Assembly (NCBI RefSeq): GCF_009857135.1
Contig: NZ_CP047318.1
Span: 4,154,001-4,218,000, forward strand
DNA: 64,000 nucleotides
Origin: Streptomyces sp. HM190
GTDB lineage: Bacteria > Actinomycetota > Actinomycetes > Streptomycetales > Streptomycetaceae
Direction of reading: 5' to 3'
The notes under the pieces are model-generated. The model ran no database searches, was not told where the DNA came from, and saw only the letters and a list, made by a program, of their open reading frames with translations. The first letter of the stretch is position 1. Each line of letters begins with the position of its first letter. The position numbers were made by a program, and so were the translations under genes. This document shows, piece by piece, positions 37,152 through 46,842 of this stretch.

Positions 37152-37427
37152 CGCATGCCTTGGTTGCGGTTTCGGTTGCGTTCGTAGGCGACGTTCGGAA
37201 CGTTGCGTCAGGCTGGGAAAGGCGCACGCTCACGTCCTATGGGGCGACCGGCACAGACTGCGGGGAGCCACACCGTCTGACGGCATGCGTCGCGACGGTT
37301 ACCGGTCGCCAAGACCCCACACGATGAGTTGGCCGTCCTCAGCGGCGTCGAGGCAGAGGCAGTCGCCACCCTGAGCCGCCAGGCCGATCCACGCGGATCC
37401 GTCCATGGTCCCGGGACGAGGACGCGG
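37152..37427. other. Non-coding stretch next to tRNA-Ser
   Basis: Base composition is lower in GC than the core genes and no frame looks coding. It may be the scar of an integrative element that used the tRNA-Ser gene. I see no duplicated tRNA 3' end that would prove an attachment site. Confidence 0.35.
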
Positions 37428-37766
37428 TCACAGCCCGATCATCCGGACCTTGCTGCCGCACAGCCGGGTCATGTCATCGACATCCGACGTGAGGGTGGCG
37501 ACCGGGCCAGGCTGACGCAGGGCCGCTTCCGCGACGGTGGCGTCGATCGCGTACTTGTGTCCGTGCAGACCGGCGGCCCTGAGCAGTTGGGCCGCCGCCT
37601 TGGCCGCTGCCTCCGTGATCGGCTCCACCTTGACCCGGGAGAGCGCCCGTTGCAGCCGCGGCAGGTTCACCCTGGCGTGGCTCACCTCCACGATGGTGTT
37701 GGCGCTGACGACGAGGTCCGCTCCCAGGTCGTGGAACACCTGGAACATCGCCAGAACCCCCGGATC
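37428..37766 (-). pseudogene. PIN-domain (VapC-like) toxin remnant, N-terminally truncated
   Basis: The last 112 residues of the frame match the C-terminal two-thirds of a PIN RNase: ANTIVEVSHAR, GLHGHKYAIDATVAEAAL and LTSDVDDMTRLC, which keep later acidic residues. The N-terminal strand with the first catalytic Asp is missing: upstream of DPGVLAMFQVF the frame is unrelated. An internal ATG at 37748 could still start a 106-residue product, but it would lack a key metal ligand. No antitoxin gene is visible. Confidence 0.6.
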
Positions 37767-37912
37767 GTGTGAGCGGCCGGGGTCTTCGGCGTGTTCCGTC
37801 CCGTTGATCGGGCTGGTGGATTCTGTGAGCGGGTCGGGGCGGCTTGTTCCGTGGCATTGTCCGCGCGGGTGCTTGCGGGGAAGCTGTGGTGAGCGGCTTC
37901 GGGGGTGTGCCG

Positions 37913-37961
37913 CCGGTGCCGTTCCCGGGCCGGCCGGTCCCGGCCCCGGGAACGGCACCGG
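37913..37961. terminator. Strong 17-bp hairpin upstream of the MFS gene
   Basis: Perfect 17-base arms (37913-37929 with 37945-37961) around 15 bases lie 101 bases before the MFS start. It may end leftover transcription from the left or act as an operator. Confidence 0.55.
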
Positions 37962-38061
37962 CCCGCGCTCGTCCCGGCCGGGCGGACACCGTCGTGCGGC
38001 GGCTTCCGGCGTGGCGGGGGCCGGCGTGTGACGGAGGCAGTCGGAAGAGGCAGGAAGAGGC

Positions 38062-39324
38062 ATGCACAGGACCGCACCTACCGGCACGACCGGTGCTCTG
38101 CCCGACGCCGTCGTGGCGCAGCGGCGTGTGCTGCGGGTGCTGGTGGCCTCCCAGGTCCTCTCCGGCGCCGGTCTCGCCGCCGGTGTCACCGTGGGGGCAC
38201 TGCTCGCCCAGGACATGCTCGGCGCCACCAGCCTGGCCGGGCTGCCCAGTGCGCTGTTCACCGCGGGGTCCGCGCTGACCGCCGTCGCCGTGGGCCGGAT
38301 CTCCCAGCGCCACGGACGCCGGCCCGGACTGGCCGCCGGCTATCTCACGGGAGCCGTCGGCAGCCTCGGTGTCATCACCGCCGCCGTCCTGGACAACCCC
38401 GTCCTGCTGTTCGTCGCCCTGTTCGTCTACGGTGCCGGGACCGCCACCAACCTCCAGGCCCGTTACGCCGGAGCCGACCTCGCCCCACCCGACCACCGCG
38501 CCCGTGCCGTGTCCACCGTGCTGGTCGCCACCACCCTCGGCGGCGTCGCCGGACCCAACCTCGCCGCCCCCACCGGCGCCTTCGCCGAGAAGCTCGGCAT
38601 CCCCGGGCTGGCCGGCCCCTTCCTGCTGTCCGGTGCCGCCTACGCGCTCGCGGCGCTCGTCCTGGCCCTCCGGCTGCGGCCCGATCCGCTGCTCACGGCC
38701 CGCGCCCTCGCCGCAGCCGGGCCGGAGCCCGCCTCCCCCGACAGGACCACCGCGGCCGCCGCCGTGCCCGAGGGCCGCGGTGGCGTGGTGCTCGGCGCGC
38801 TGATCATGATCCTGACCCAGCTCGTCATGGTCGCGGTCATGACGATGACACCGGTGCACCTGCACGACCACGGCCACGGCACCGCCGCCTCCGGGCTCGT
38901 GATCGCCGTCCACATCGCCGCCATGTATCTGCCCTCGCCGCTGACGGGCCGGCTCGTCGACCGCTTCGGCCGGCTGCGGATCGCCGCCGCCTCCGGCATC
39001 ACCCTGCTCGCCTCCGGGGTGCTCGCCGCCGCCGCGCCGGGCGACTCCGTCGCGCTCCTCACGCTGGCCCTGGCGCTGCTGGGCCTCGGCTGGAACTTCG
39101 GCCTCGTATCGGGCACCGCGATCATCACCGACGCCGTGCCGCTCGCCACACGCGCCAGGACCCAGGGCGTGGTCGACGTCTCCATCGCCGTCGCCGGTAC
39201 CACCGGCGGCATCGGTTCGGGCATGGTCGTCGCCGCCGCCGGCTACCCCGTCCTTGCCCTCACCGGCGGGGTACTCGCTCTCGCGGTCCTGCCCGCTGTC
39301 GCGGCCACCGCCCACCGCCGCTGA
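38062..39324 (+). CDS. MFS transporter
   Basis: This 420-residue protein has about 12 transmembrane helices in two halves, with the loop 2-3 motif GRISQRHGRRPG and a repeat GRLVDRFGRLR in the second half. A His-rich loop (PVHLHDHGHG, about residues 270-280) lies between halves. It should be a proton-driven exporter, perhaps of drugs. The start ATG has GGAAGAGG upstream. No adjacent regulator gives a substrate clue. Confidence 0.9.
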   Translation: MHRTAPTGTTGALPDAVVAQRRVLRVLVASQVLSGAGLAAGVTVGALLAQDMLGATSLAGLPSALFTAGSALTAVAVGRISQRHGRRPGLAAGYLTGAVGSLGVITAAVLDNPVLLFVALFVYGAGTATNLQARYAGADLAPPDHRARAVSTVLVATTLGGVAGPNLAAPTGAFAEKLGIPGLAGPFLLSGAAYALAALVLALRLRPDPLLTARALAAAGPEPASPDRTTAAAAVPEGRGGVVLGALIMILTQLVMVAVMTMTPVHLHDHGHGTAASGLVIAVHIAAMYLPSPLTGRLVDRFGRLRIAAASGITLLASGVLAAAAPGDSVALLTLALALLGLGWNFGLVSGTAIITDAVPLATRARTQGVVDVSIAVAGTTGGIGSGMVVAAAGYPVLALTGGVLALAVLPAVAATAHRR

Positions 39325-39361
39325 ACCCCGGCGGTCCCACGGTGCCACTCCCGGCCGGGGG

Positions 39362-39805
39362 TCAGCCGTCCCACGGCCAGTCCCCCGGCTCCGGGGTGCG
39401 GGGCAGGACGCTGGTGGTGAGGCGGCGGTAGGCCGCCCGGGCCTGGAGGAGACGTGCCAGGGCGGTGCCGGCGAGGGCCGCCGTGAGGAGGCAGACCAGC
39501 CAGAACGTGTCGCGGGGGTTGGCCCAGGTGAGGACGCCGGCCGGGGGTATCGCGAAGCCGTTGAGGAAGAGCCAGCACAGGGCGGCCGTGCCGGGGGCGG
39601 CGGTGAAGCGGGCGTACACGCCGAGCAGGGCGGACAGCAGGGAGAGCCCGGTCAGGGCGAGGCCGGGGCGGTCCGTGCCGACCAGGGCGTTGAGGACGGC
39701 GACCAGCGCCATCGCGCCGGCGAACGCCGCGGCCCACACCAGCGGTGTGGAGACGGGCTGGGGTACGGGGCGGGGGCCGGTGCCCAGGGACACCCACTGG
39801 ATCAT
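39362..39805 (-). CDS. Hypothetical four-helix membrane protein
   Basis: This 147-residue protein has about four transmembrane helices (LVWAAAFAGAMALVAVLNALVG; LALTGLSLLSALLGVYARF; AALCWLFLNGFAIPPAGVL; WLVCLLTAALAGTALARLL). I chose the ATG at 39805 with AAGGAAG 7 bases upstream; a GTG at 39970 would add a disordered 55-residue extension without a ribosome-binding site. It converges on the MFS gene (37-base gap). Function unknown. Confidence 0.68.
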   Translation of the reverse strand: MIQWVSLGTGPRPVPQPVSTPLVWAAAFAGAMALVAVLNALVGTDRPGLALTGLSLLSALLGVYARFTAAPGTAALCWLFLNGFAIPPAGVLTWANPRDTFWLVCLLTAALAGTALARLLQARAAYRRLTTSVLPRTPEPGDWPWDG

Positions 39806-40044
39806 GCCTGCGCTTCCTTTCGGTCCTTGCCCCCGCCGCCCGGGCGGGGCCGCGGCCGGAGCGGGCGCGGCGGCGGTGTCGTCGGCCTCGGTCCGCACGA
39901 CCGCCGGCGGGAGGGTACTGGGCAGGTCACCGGCGTCGACGCCGGAGGAGCCGGACGGGGATTCTCCCACCGGGGCGTCGTCCTCGCCTCGGCCAGGCCG
40001 TTCCCGGGTCTCGTTAGGGTGGCACCCATCGGGTTTCCGAAGAC

Positions 40045-40557
40045 ATGTCCGAACCAGACAGGGGGCAGGCCGTGGGTGCTCCGCGCCTCAGCAGTACACC
40101 GTTGCCGGGGATCGGTGTCCGGTACGACCTCAACACCCGTGAGCACAGGCGGCTTTCCGTCGTGGCGCACCGGGACGGGTCACGGACGTTCAGCGCGTAC
40201 CGGGAGGACGATCCCGACGCGTGCGCGTTGTCGGTACGGCTGACGGGGAGCGAGGCGACCGCACTCGTGGACGCGTTGATGCCGGACCACCACAGCCCCA
40301 ACCTGCTGTCCACGACCGAACTGGGTCTGGTCGCGGAGCGGATCGAGCTGGCCTCGACGTCGTACTGGAACGGACGGCTCCTCGGGGACACCCGGATGCG
40401 GACCGAGACGGGCGCGTCGATCGTGGCCGTACTGCGGCGGGCGGAGGCGATTCCGTCACCGGCGCCGGACTTCCGGCTGGCCGGCGGGGACACGCTCATC
40501 GTGATCGGCACCCGTGAGGGTGTGGAGGCGGCCGCCTCGATACTCGGCCGGGAGTGA
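40045..40557 (+). CDS. KhtT-like regulatory subunit of a cation/proton antiporter
   Basis: This 170-residue soluble protein ends in an RCK_C (TrkA-C) ligand-binding domain (GASIVAVLRRAEAIPSPAPDFRLAGGDTLIVIGTREGV). The N-terminal part resembles KhtT. It would sit on the cytoplasmic face of the antiporter encoded next and gate it by ligand or pH. Its stop overlaps the antiporter start by 4 bases (GTGA). Confidence 0.87.
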   Translation: MSEPDRGQAVGAPRLSSTPLPGIGVRYDLNTREHRRLSVVAHRDGSRTFSAYREDDPDACALSVRLTGSEATALVDALMPDHHSPNLLSTTELGLVAERIELASTSYWNGRLLGDTRMRTETGASIVAVLRRAEAIPSPAPDFRLAGGDTLIVIGTREGVEAAASILGRE

Positions 40558-41951
40558 GCGGCCCCATGCACGTCTCCGCACAGTTCTCCGCGCCCCTCGC
40601 GGCCCAGGCGCCGCCGCAGTTCGCCTCGTCCGTGGGGCTGGCGTCCGAGTCCTCCGGGCACTCCTCCGCCGTCTTCCTCATCGAGTTCGGCGCGATCATC
40701 CTCGGGCTCGGGCTGCTCGGGCGGTTCGCCGCCCGGTTCCGCCTCTCCCCCATCCCCCTGTACCTGCTGGCCGGGCTCGCGTTCGGGGAGGGCGGGCTGC
40801 TGCCGCTCGGCACGAGCGAGGAGTTCGTGGCGATCGGCGCCGAGATAGGCGTGATCCTTCTGCTGCTCATGCTGGGTCTGGAGTACACCGCCAGCGATCT
40901 CGTCTCCAACCTCAAGACCCAGTACCCGGCGGGGCTCGTGGACGCCGCGCTGAACGCGCTGCCCGGGGCGGCCATGGCGTTGCTGCTGGGCTGGGGGCCG
41001 GTCGCCGCCGTGGTGCTCGCCGGTGTCACCTGGATCTCCTCCTCCGGTGTCATCGCGAAGGTCCTCGGCGACCTGGGGCGGCTCGGCAACCGCGAGACGC
41101 CGGTCATCCTGAGCATCCTGGTCCTGGAGGACCTCTCCATGGCCGTCTACCTGCCGATCGTCACCGCCCTGCTGGCCGGGGTGGGGCTCGCGGCGGGCAG
41201 CGCGACCCTCGCCATCGCCCTGGGCACGGCCGGGCTCGTCCTGCTGGTCGCGGTGCGGTACGGGCGCCACATCTCCCGCTTCGTCTCCAACGACGATCCC
41301 GAGAAGCTGCTGCTGGTCGTGCTGGGGCTGACGCTCGTCGTCGCCGGGCTCGCCCAGCAGCTCCAGGTGTCCGCGGCGGTCGGCGCGTTCCTCGTGGGCA
41401 TCGCGCTGTCCGGGGAGGTCGCCGAGGGGGCGCACAGTCTGCTGGCGCCCCTGCGGGATCTGTTCGCCGCCGTGTTCTTCGTCTTCTTCGGCCTGCACAC
41501 CGATCCGGCGAGCATCCCGCCGGTGCTGTTGCCCGCGCTCGTACTGGCCGTCCTCACCGCGCTGACGAAGATCGCCACCGGGTACTGGGCCGCCCGCCGG
41601 GCCGGGATCTCCGCGAAGGGCCGCTGGCGGGCGGGCGGCACGCTGGTCGCGCGCGGCGAGTTCTCCATCGTCATCGCCGGGCTCGCCGTCACCGCCGGCA
41701 TCGAGCCGTCGCTGGGGCCGCTGGCCACCGCGTACGTCCTGATCCTGGTCATCGCGGGCCCGCTCACCGCCCGCTTCACCGAGCCGGTCGCCCTGTGGGT
41801 GACGGGCCGGCTGCGGAAGCCGGCGGACGGGCAGCCGGACACCGCCGTCGCCGCGGCGGACAGCAGCGCGCCGTCGGACTCCGCAGCCCTGACCGGGGCG
41901 GCGCACGAGGTCCTGCCGGCGGAGGAGCGGGACACCGCCGAGCGGCCCTGA
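40554..41951 (+). CDS. KhtU-like cation:proton antiporter (CPA2 family)
   Basis: This 465-residue membrane protein has about 12 transmembrane helices, including the CPA2 signatures FGEGGLLPLG, LLLLMLGLEYTASDL and ILSILVLEDLSM. With the KhtT-like subunit it forms a two-part K+ (or other cation) efflux system, as in Bacillus KhtTU. It lacks a fused RCK domain, consistent with the separate regulator. The C-terminal 45 residues are a disordered Ala/Asp-rich tail. Confidence 0.9.
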   Translation: MSGPMHVSAQFSAPLAAQAPPQFASSVGLASESSGHSSAVFLIEFGAIILGLGLLGRFAARFRLSPIPLYLLAGLAFGEGGLLPLGTSEEFVAIGAEIGVILLLLMLGLEYTASDLVSNLKTQYPAGLVDAALNALPGAAMALLLGWGPVAAVVLAGVTWISSSGVIAKVLGDLGRLGNRETPVILSILVLEDLSMAVYLPIVTALLAGVGLAAGSATLAIALGTAGLVLLVAVRYGRHISRFVSNDDPEKLLLVVLGLTLVVAGLAQQLQVSAAVGAFLVGIALSGEVAEGAHSLLAPLRDLFAAVFFVFFGLHTDPASIPPVLLPALVLAVLTALTKIATGYWAARRAGISAKGRWRAGGTLVARGEFSIVIAGLAVTAGIEPSLGPLATAYVLILVIAGPLTARFTEPVALWVTGRLRKPADGQPDTAVAAADSSAPSDSAALTGAAHEVLPAEERDTAERP

Positions 41952-42118
41952 GGACCGGTGCGGTCCGGCGCCGGCGGCTCGCACTGCCGACCGCCTCGCG
42001 CCCCCGTGAGCAGGGGCCTCGGCGCCGGCCGGGGCCCCTCGCTCGTGCTCGGCCCCGTCGACCGGGGCCCCTCACTCCTGCTCGGCCCCGCGGGCTTCGT
42101 CCTGCTCGGCCCGGCCGC

Positions 42119-43009
42119 TTACTCCTGCTCGGCCTCGTCGAAGCTGGCGAAGTAGGCGGCGGCCATGTCCTCGTCGGCGTGGCCCCGGGCGGCGGCGCGG
42201 GCGAGGCGTTCGGCGCCGGCCTCGGCCACGTCGAGGCGGACCCCGTGGCGCTGTCCCGCCTCGACGATCAGCCGGGCGTCCTTGGCGGCGGTGGCCACGG
42301 CGAAGGACGCCGGGGAGAGCCTGTCGTCGAGGATCAGCGCGGACTTGGCGCGCAGGTAGCCCATGTCGAGGGGGCCGCCGTCGATGATCTCGAAGAAGGA
42401 CCGCGGGTCGACGCCGAGGGCCTTGGCCAGGGCGAGTGTCTCCCCGGCCGCGTTGGTGGCGGCGAGCACCCAGCTGTTGGCGACGAGCTTGAGCCGGGTG
42501 GCGGTGCCCGCCGCTCCGTCCTCACCGGTCCACACCGTGCGGGCGCCCACGGCGTCGAGGACGGGCGTCACCGTGTCCCGCCCCACCGCCGGGCCGGCCG
42601 CGAGGACCGTCAGTTGCCCCGCCTCGGCGGGCTGCCGGGTGCCGAGGACCGGGGCGTCGTAGTAGGCCAGGCCGTGTTCGCCGGCCAGGGCCGCCAGCGC
42701 GGCGACGTCATCGAGCCCGGCGGTGGTGGACTGCACCCAGGCGGCGCCCGCGCGCAGGGCCGGTGCCGCCTCGCGCATCACGTCCCGCACGGTCGCCCCG
42801 TCGTACAGCATCGTGAGGACGACGTCGGCGTCCCGTACGGCCTCGGCGGGGGTGTCGACGACGCGGACGCCGTCGGCGGTCAGCGGTTCGGCCTTCTCGC
42901 GGGTACGGTTCCACGCGCGCACGGGGTGCCCGGCCCGGACGAGGTTGCGGGCCATCGCGGCCCCCATGATGCCGGTGCCCAGGACGCCGACGGTCGGCTT
43001 GTCGCCCAT
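42119..43009 (-). CDS. NAD(P)-dependent beta-hydroxyacid dehydrogenase family oxidoreductase
   Basis: This 296-residue protein has the Rossmann motif VGVLGTGIMGAAMARNL, the substrate segment and the catalytic Lys region ATRLKLVANSW of the 3-hydroxyisobutyrate/6-phosphogluconate family. The glycine-rich substrate signature is changed (STTAGLDDVAAL instead of the usual SGG-containing form). I chose the ATG at 43009 with GGGAG 9 bases upstream; ATG 43024 is possible. Substrate unknown. A 286-base divergent spacer separates it from the dioxygenase gene. Confidence 0.87.
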   Translation of the reverse strand: MGDKPTVGVLGTGIMGAAMARNLVRAGHPVRAWNRTREKAEPLTADGVRVVDTPAEAVRDADVVLTMLYDGATVRDVMREAAPALRAGAAWVQSTTAGLDDVAALAALAGEHGLAYYDAPVLGTRQPAEAGQLTVLAAGPAVGRDTVTPVLDAVGARTVWTGEDGAAGTATRLKLVANSWVLAATNAAGETLALAKALGVDPRSFFEIIDGGPLDMGYLRAKSALILDDRLSPASFAVATAAKDARLIVEAGQRHGVRLDVAEAGAERLARAAARGHADEDMAAAYFASFDEAEQE

Positions 43010-43295
43010 CACGTGATCTCCCATCGACTTCCCGGACCACCACTCTCCTTCTCGCCCCCGGAGCCTACTTCCCCGACCGCGCCGACCGGCGTCTCTCCGT
43101 ACGGCGCGGCCCGTACCGCTCGTGCCCGGCTCGTGCCCGGCTCTGGCTGGCTGAAAGGGGCCGCCGGGCGGGTAGGACGGGTAGGGGCGTGTACGACCGT
43201 CACACCGGGCGGGGAACGCCACGGGGTGAACGGAGCGCGGTGAACGGCACTCGGTGATCAGTGACCGGTGAACGGCGAGCGATGAGGGGCGAGCG

Positions 43296-44264
43296 ATGAA
43301 CAGCGACAGCACAGGAGCCGTCGACGGGCTCGACGTACGACCCGCCTCGGGGTACATCGGCGCCGAGATCCACGGCGTGGACCTCTCCGGGCCCCTGGAC
43401 GACCGCACCGTCGACGGCATCCGCTCGGTGCTGCTGCGCTGGAAGGTGGTGTTCTTCCGGGGGCAGCGGCTGGACCACGCCGGGCAGATCGCGTTCGCGC
43501 GGCGCTTCGGGGAGCCGATCCGGCTCCGCTCGCGCGGCTCGGTGTCGCCGGCGGAGCACCCCGAGATCGAGACGACCGCCGACCGCCAGGAGCTGGGCCG
43601 CAAGCACGGCATGGACCAGGCCGAATGGCTGGAGCGCCGCCGTCACTCCACGCTGCGCGGCTGGCACGGCGACCACACCGCCCGCGTCGACCCGCCCGCC
43701 CTCACCCTCCTGCGCGCCGAAGAGGTGCCCCCGTACGGCGGCGACACCACCTGGGCCAACCTGGCCACCGCCTACGCCGGACTGTCCGAGCCCGTACGCC
43801 GGTTCGCCGACGGGCTGCGCGCCGAGCACCGTCTCGGCGTCGGCTACCTCGCGCGTTCCGGCCCCGACCCGTATCTGCGCCACCTCCAGGACCATCAGGT
43901 GGCCTCGGTGCACCCCGTCGTCCGCGTGCACCCCGAGACCGGCGAACGCGTCCTCTTCGTCAACCCGTACTACGTCGAGAACATCGTCGACGTGACCAGG
44001 GCGGAGAGCCGACTGCTGCTGGAGATGTTCGTCGAGCAGATCACGCGCCCCGAGTACACCGTCCGCTTCCGCTGGGAGCCGGGCTCCGTGGCCCTCTGGG
44101 ACAACCGGGCCACCGTCCATCTGGCCCCCAACGACACCGCGCACCTGGGGTTCCCGCGCATCATGCACCGGGTGATGCTGGCCGGGGAGCCGCCCGTCGG
44201 GGTGGACGGCACCGCGTCGAAGTCACTCGTGGGCGCGCCGCTGCACGAACCCCACGACGGGTAG
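43296..44264 (+). CDS. TauD/TfdA-family Fe(II)/2-oxoglutarate dioxygenase
   Basis: This 322-residue enzyme has the facial triad His124-x-Asp126 (WHGDHT) and distal His275 (DNRATVHLAP), with a C-terminal Arg for 2-oxoglutarate (HRVMLAG). Members release sulfite or oxidise small acids; the substrate is unknown. The upstream 90 bases contain several copies of the word GGTGAACGG. The DUF72 remnant follows on the same strand. Confidence 0.9.
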   Translation: MNSDSTGAVDGLDVRPASGYIGAEIHGVDLSGPLDDRTVDGIRSVLLRWKVVFFRGQRLDHAGQIAFARRFGEPIRLRSRGSVSPAEHPEIETTADRQELGRKHGMDQAEWLERRRHSTLRGWHGDHTARVDPPALTLLRAEEVPPYGGDTTWANLATAYAGLSEPVRRFADGLRAEHRLGVGYLARSGPDPYLRHLQDHQVASVHPVVRVHPETGERVLFVNPYYVENIVDVTRAESRLLLEMFVEQITRPEYTVRFRWEPGSVALWDNRATVHLAPNDTAHLGFPRIMHRVMLAGEPPVGVDGTASKSLVGAPLHEPHDG

Positions 44265-44396
44265 CCGACCGGCCGTCCGATCGCCCGTACGCGGCGCGCT
44301 GTGCCGGGCCGGGCCGGGCCGCTCCGGGCCAGGCAGGGCCGTTCCGGGCCGGGTGGCCGAGTAGTCGTCGGTGCGAATCCGGGTAACCGGCACCGC

Positions 44397-44634
44397 ATGG
44401 GTGAGCTGCTGGTCGGAACCTGCTCCTGGACGGACCGCGCGCTCCTGGACGGCGGCTGGTATCCACGCGGGCGGCGCGACGCCGAGTCCCGACTGCGGTA
44501 CTACGCCGAGCGGCTCCCGGTCGTCGAGGTTCAACAACTGCTGCGCCGACGCGGCCGTCCGCGCGGCGGGGACGATGCGGCGCCTGCTGGCCGGGGAAGC
44601 GGGCGGGGGCGCTGCCGGGCCTCAGGGGCTGTAG
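44397..44634 (+). pseudogene. DUF72 gene remnant with a large internal deletion
   Basis: The first 39 codons from ATG 44397 match the start of DUF72 proteins (VGTCSWTDRALLDGGWYP, then LRYYAERLPVVEV). Shortly after, in another frame, the DUF72 C-terminal motif appears (FNNCCADAAVRAAGTMRRLL) and runs to a TAG at 44634. The middle of the protein, normally about 200 residues, is absent. The junction lies at about 44527-44535 and breaks the frame. It is convergent with the copper-resistance gene, whose stop is 3 bases away. Confidence 0.75.
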
Positions 44635-44637
44635 TCC

Positions 44638-46746
44638 CTAGCCGACCTTGACCTTCTTCTCCACCGTGACCTGGTCGATGTCCGTCGTACGGACCGTCAG
44701 CTTCATCGTCCAGGTGCCCGGCAGGGGGATCTGGAGGGTGTCGGTGGCCCAGTAGCCGCCCCGGTCGGTCAGCTTGGCGTCGATCGGGCCGACCTTCTGC
44801 GCCTTCAGCGTGAAGGTGAGCCGCAGTTCGGGAACGGTCGCGATGCCGTCGTCGGGGCCGAACACCACGGCCTGGATGGAGTTCTTGCCGACCTTGCCCG
44901 GTCCGAGGTCGATCTGGACCTTGCCGTGCCCGTTCGGGGTGCCCATGTCGAACGGTACGACGGTCGAGGAGGCCGTGATCTCGTCCTCCGCCGCGGCCCC
45001 GGTCCCCCGCGCGCTCTCCGCCACCGCCCGGCCGGGCAGGGTGCCCGTCAGCACGGTCGTGATCACCAGCACAATCACCGCCACGGTGAACTCGGCGAGC
45101 ACGCTGCGGCGCAGGGCGAGACGGTGGGGGTCTGCGGGTTCGGTGGGGGCGTCGGTGCCCTTGGCGGAGCCGTAGCCGGAGCCGGCATCGGAGCCGGAGC
45201 CGGAGCCGGCATCGGCATCGGTGGTGGAGACCGGGGACGCGTCGGCCCCCGTCCCCCCGTCCACACGGGCCACCGCCCCCACCGGTTGCGGCACCCGGGT
45301 CTCCGCCACGACCGACGTCTTCCTGGCCCTTCCCGCGCTCCCGGCGTGCACCGCAGCCCCGACGGTCCTGCCGATCTCGTCGGCCTCGTCGGCCTCGTCG
45401 GCCCCGGCGTTCTCCGCACCGTCCTCGGCCTCCGCCCCCTGAGAGGCCCCGGCCTCCCGCTCGCGCCCGGCGTCCCCGGCCGACGCCGCTCCCAGCCGCG
45501 CCGTCCACCGTCGGGAGATCGCGGCCGCGGCCAGCAGCAGGGCGACCGCGGCCAGCTTGGCGAGGAGGACCTGGCCGTACGCCGTGGTGGTGAGGGCGGA
45601 CCAGGAGCCGAGGCCGCGCCAGGACTGGTAGACGCCGGTGACGACCAGGACGACCACGGAGGCGAAGGCCAGGCGGGAGAAGCGGGCGACGACGGCGGCC
45701 GACAGCGTCTCCGGGGCCCGGTACAGCACGGTCAGCAGCGCGGTCATACCGCCCAGCCAGACGGCCATGGCGAGCAGGTGGAGCACGGAGGAGGTCATCG
45801 CCACCGGCACCTGGATGCCCGCGGAGGCGTGCTCGGCGGCGGCCCAGGTCCCGGCGAGCCCGGCCGAGAGCAGCACCCCGGCACCGGCCGCGCCCCGCCC
45901 CCAGTCCTCCTGACGGCGGACCCGGACGAGGAGGAAGAGGACTCCCGCGAGGAGTGCGAGCCGCGCCAGCAGCGCGAGCCCCGGACGGGTGCCGACCGTG
46001 CCGGCGAGGACGGACGGGTCGAGGACGGCGCCGACGCCGTTGCCCCGTTCGTACGGTCCGCGCAGGAGCAGCAGGACCACCGAGGCCAGCGCCAGGGCCA
46101 GCCAGCCGGACAGGAGCAGCCTGCGGAGCGTGCCGTTGGCCCGGCCGAGGACGCCGGTCACGAAGACGGTGACGCCGATGAGCAGGGCGAGGGCGCCGTA
46201 CGCGAAGTAGCGGGTGATGTCGTAGAGGGAGGCGGTGAGGGGGTCCTCGGTGAGGTCGGTGGGGAGGGTCGCGGAGGTGGCGGAGGGTTCGCCGACGGAG
46301 AAGAGCAGGGCGCCGGAGATGGGGTGGCTGTCGGCGGAGATCACCCGCCAGGCGACGGTGTACGTGCCGTCGGCCAGACCGGCGGGCAGGGTGACGCGGG
46401 CCGTGTCGGACCGGTCGCCGGACCGCCCCGGCTTCCCCGTGTCGACCGCGCGGTTCTCGGGGTCGATGACGCGGATGGAGTCCTGGAGGAGGCTCACCGG
46501 TTCCGTGAAGGTGAGGGTGACGTCCTTCGGCGCGGAGTCGAGGACGCTTCCGTCGGCGGGGTCGGCGCCCTTGAGCGCCGCGTGCGCCGACGCGGTCCCG
46601 GCGCCGCCGAGCAGGAACAGCACCAGCACGGTGCCGAGCAGCACCAGACGCCCGACACGGGGAAGGCCCCGCACGCTCCTCCCACCGGTCCGGCCCCCAC
46701 CGGTTCCGTCCTGTCGACTCACGTCCCTGTCACTGCGTCGGCCCAC
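44638..46746 (-). CDS. CopC-CopD fusion copper-resistance/uptake protein
   Basis: This protein of about 702 residues begins with a signal peptide followed by a mature CopC domain. That domain starts AHAALKGADPADG, where the first His is a copper ligand, and has the later SADSHPISG. Eight or so transmembrane helices of a CopD domain follow, then a disordered Ala/Glu/Asp and Gly/Ser insert (about 430-530). Another helix leads to an extracytoplasmic YtkA-like beta domain. It should bind and move copper across the membrane. The GTG at 46746 has GGAG 6 bases upstream; GTG 46764 is an alternative. Confidence 0.88.
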   Translation of the reverse strand: MGRRSDRDVSRQDGTGGGRTGGRSVRGLPRVGRLVLLGTVLVLFLLGGAGTASAHAALKGADPADGSVLDSAPKDVTLTFTEPVSLLQDSIRVIDPENRAVDTGKPGRSGDRSDTARVTLPAGLADGTYTVAWRVISADSHPISGALLFSVGEPSATSATLPTDLTEDPLTASLYDITRYFAYGALALLIGVTVFVTGVLGRANGTLRRLLLSGWLALALASVVLLLLRGPYERGNGVGAVLDPSVLAGTVGTRPGLALLARLALLAGVLFLLVRVRRQEDWGRGAAGAGVLLSAGLAGTWAAAEHASAGIQVPVAMTSSVLHLLAMAVWLGGMTALLTVLYRAPETLSAAVVARFSRLAFASVVVLVVTGVYQSWRGLGSWSALTTTAYGQVLLAKLAAVALLLAAAAISRRWTARLGAASAGDAGREREAGASQGAEAEDGAENAGADEADEADEIGRTVGAAVHAGSAGRARKTSVVAETRVPQPVGAVARVDGGTGADASPVSTTDADAGSGSGSDAGSGYGSAKGTDAPTEPADPHRLALRRSVLAEFTVAVIVLVITTVLTGTLPGRAVAESARGTGAAAEDEITASSTVVPFDMGTPNGHGKVQIDLGPGKVGKNSIQAVVFGPDDGIATVPELRLTFTLKAQKVGPIDAKLTDRGGYWATDTLQIPLPGTWTMKLTVRTTDIDQVTVEKKVKVG

Positions 46747-46842
46747 GTCGCGCTCCGGATCCACTGTCGCCGGCTCGGATTCCTCCGAGTAGGTACGGGC
46801 GCCGGGAAGCGTGTGTTCACCACGGATCCCGGACGTCCGCCG

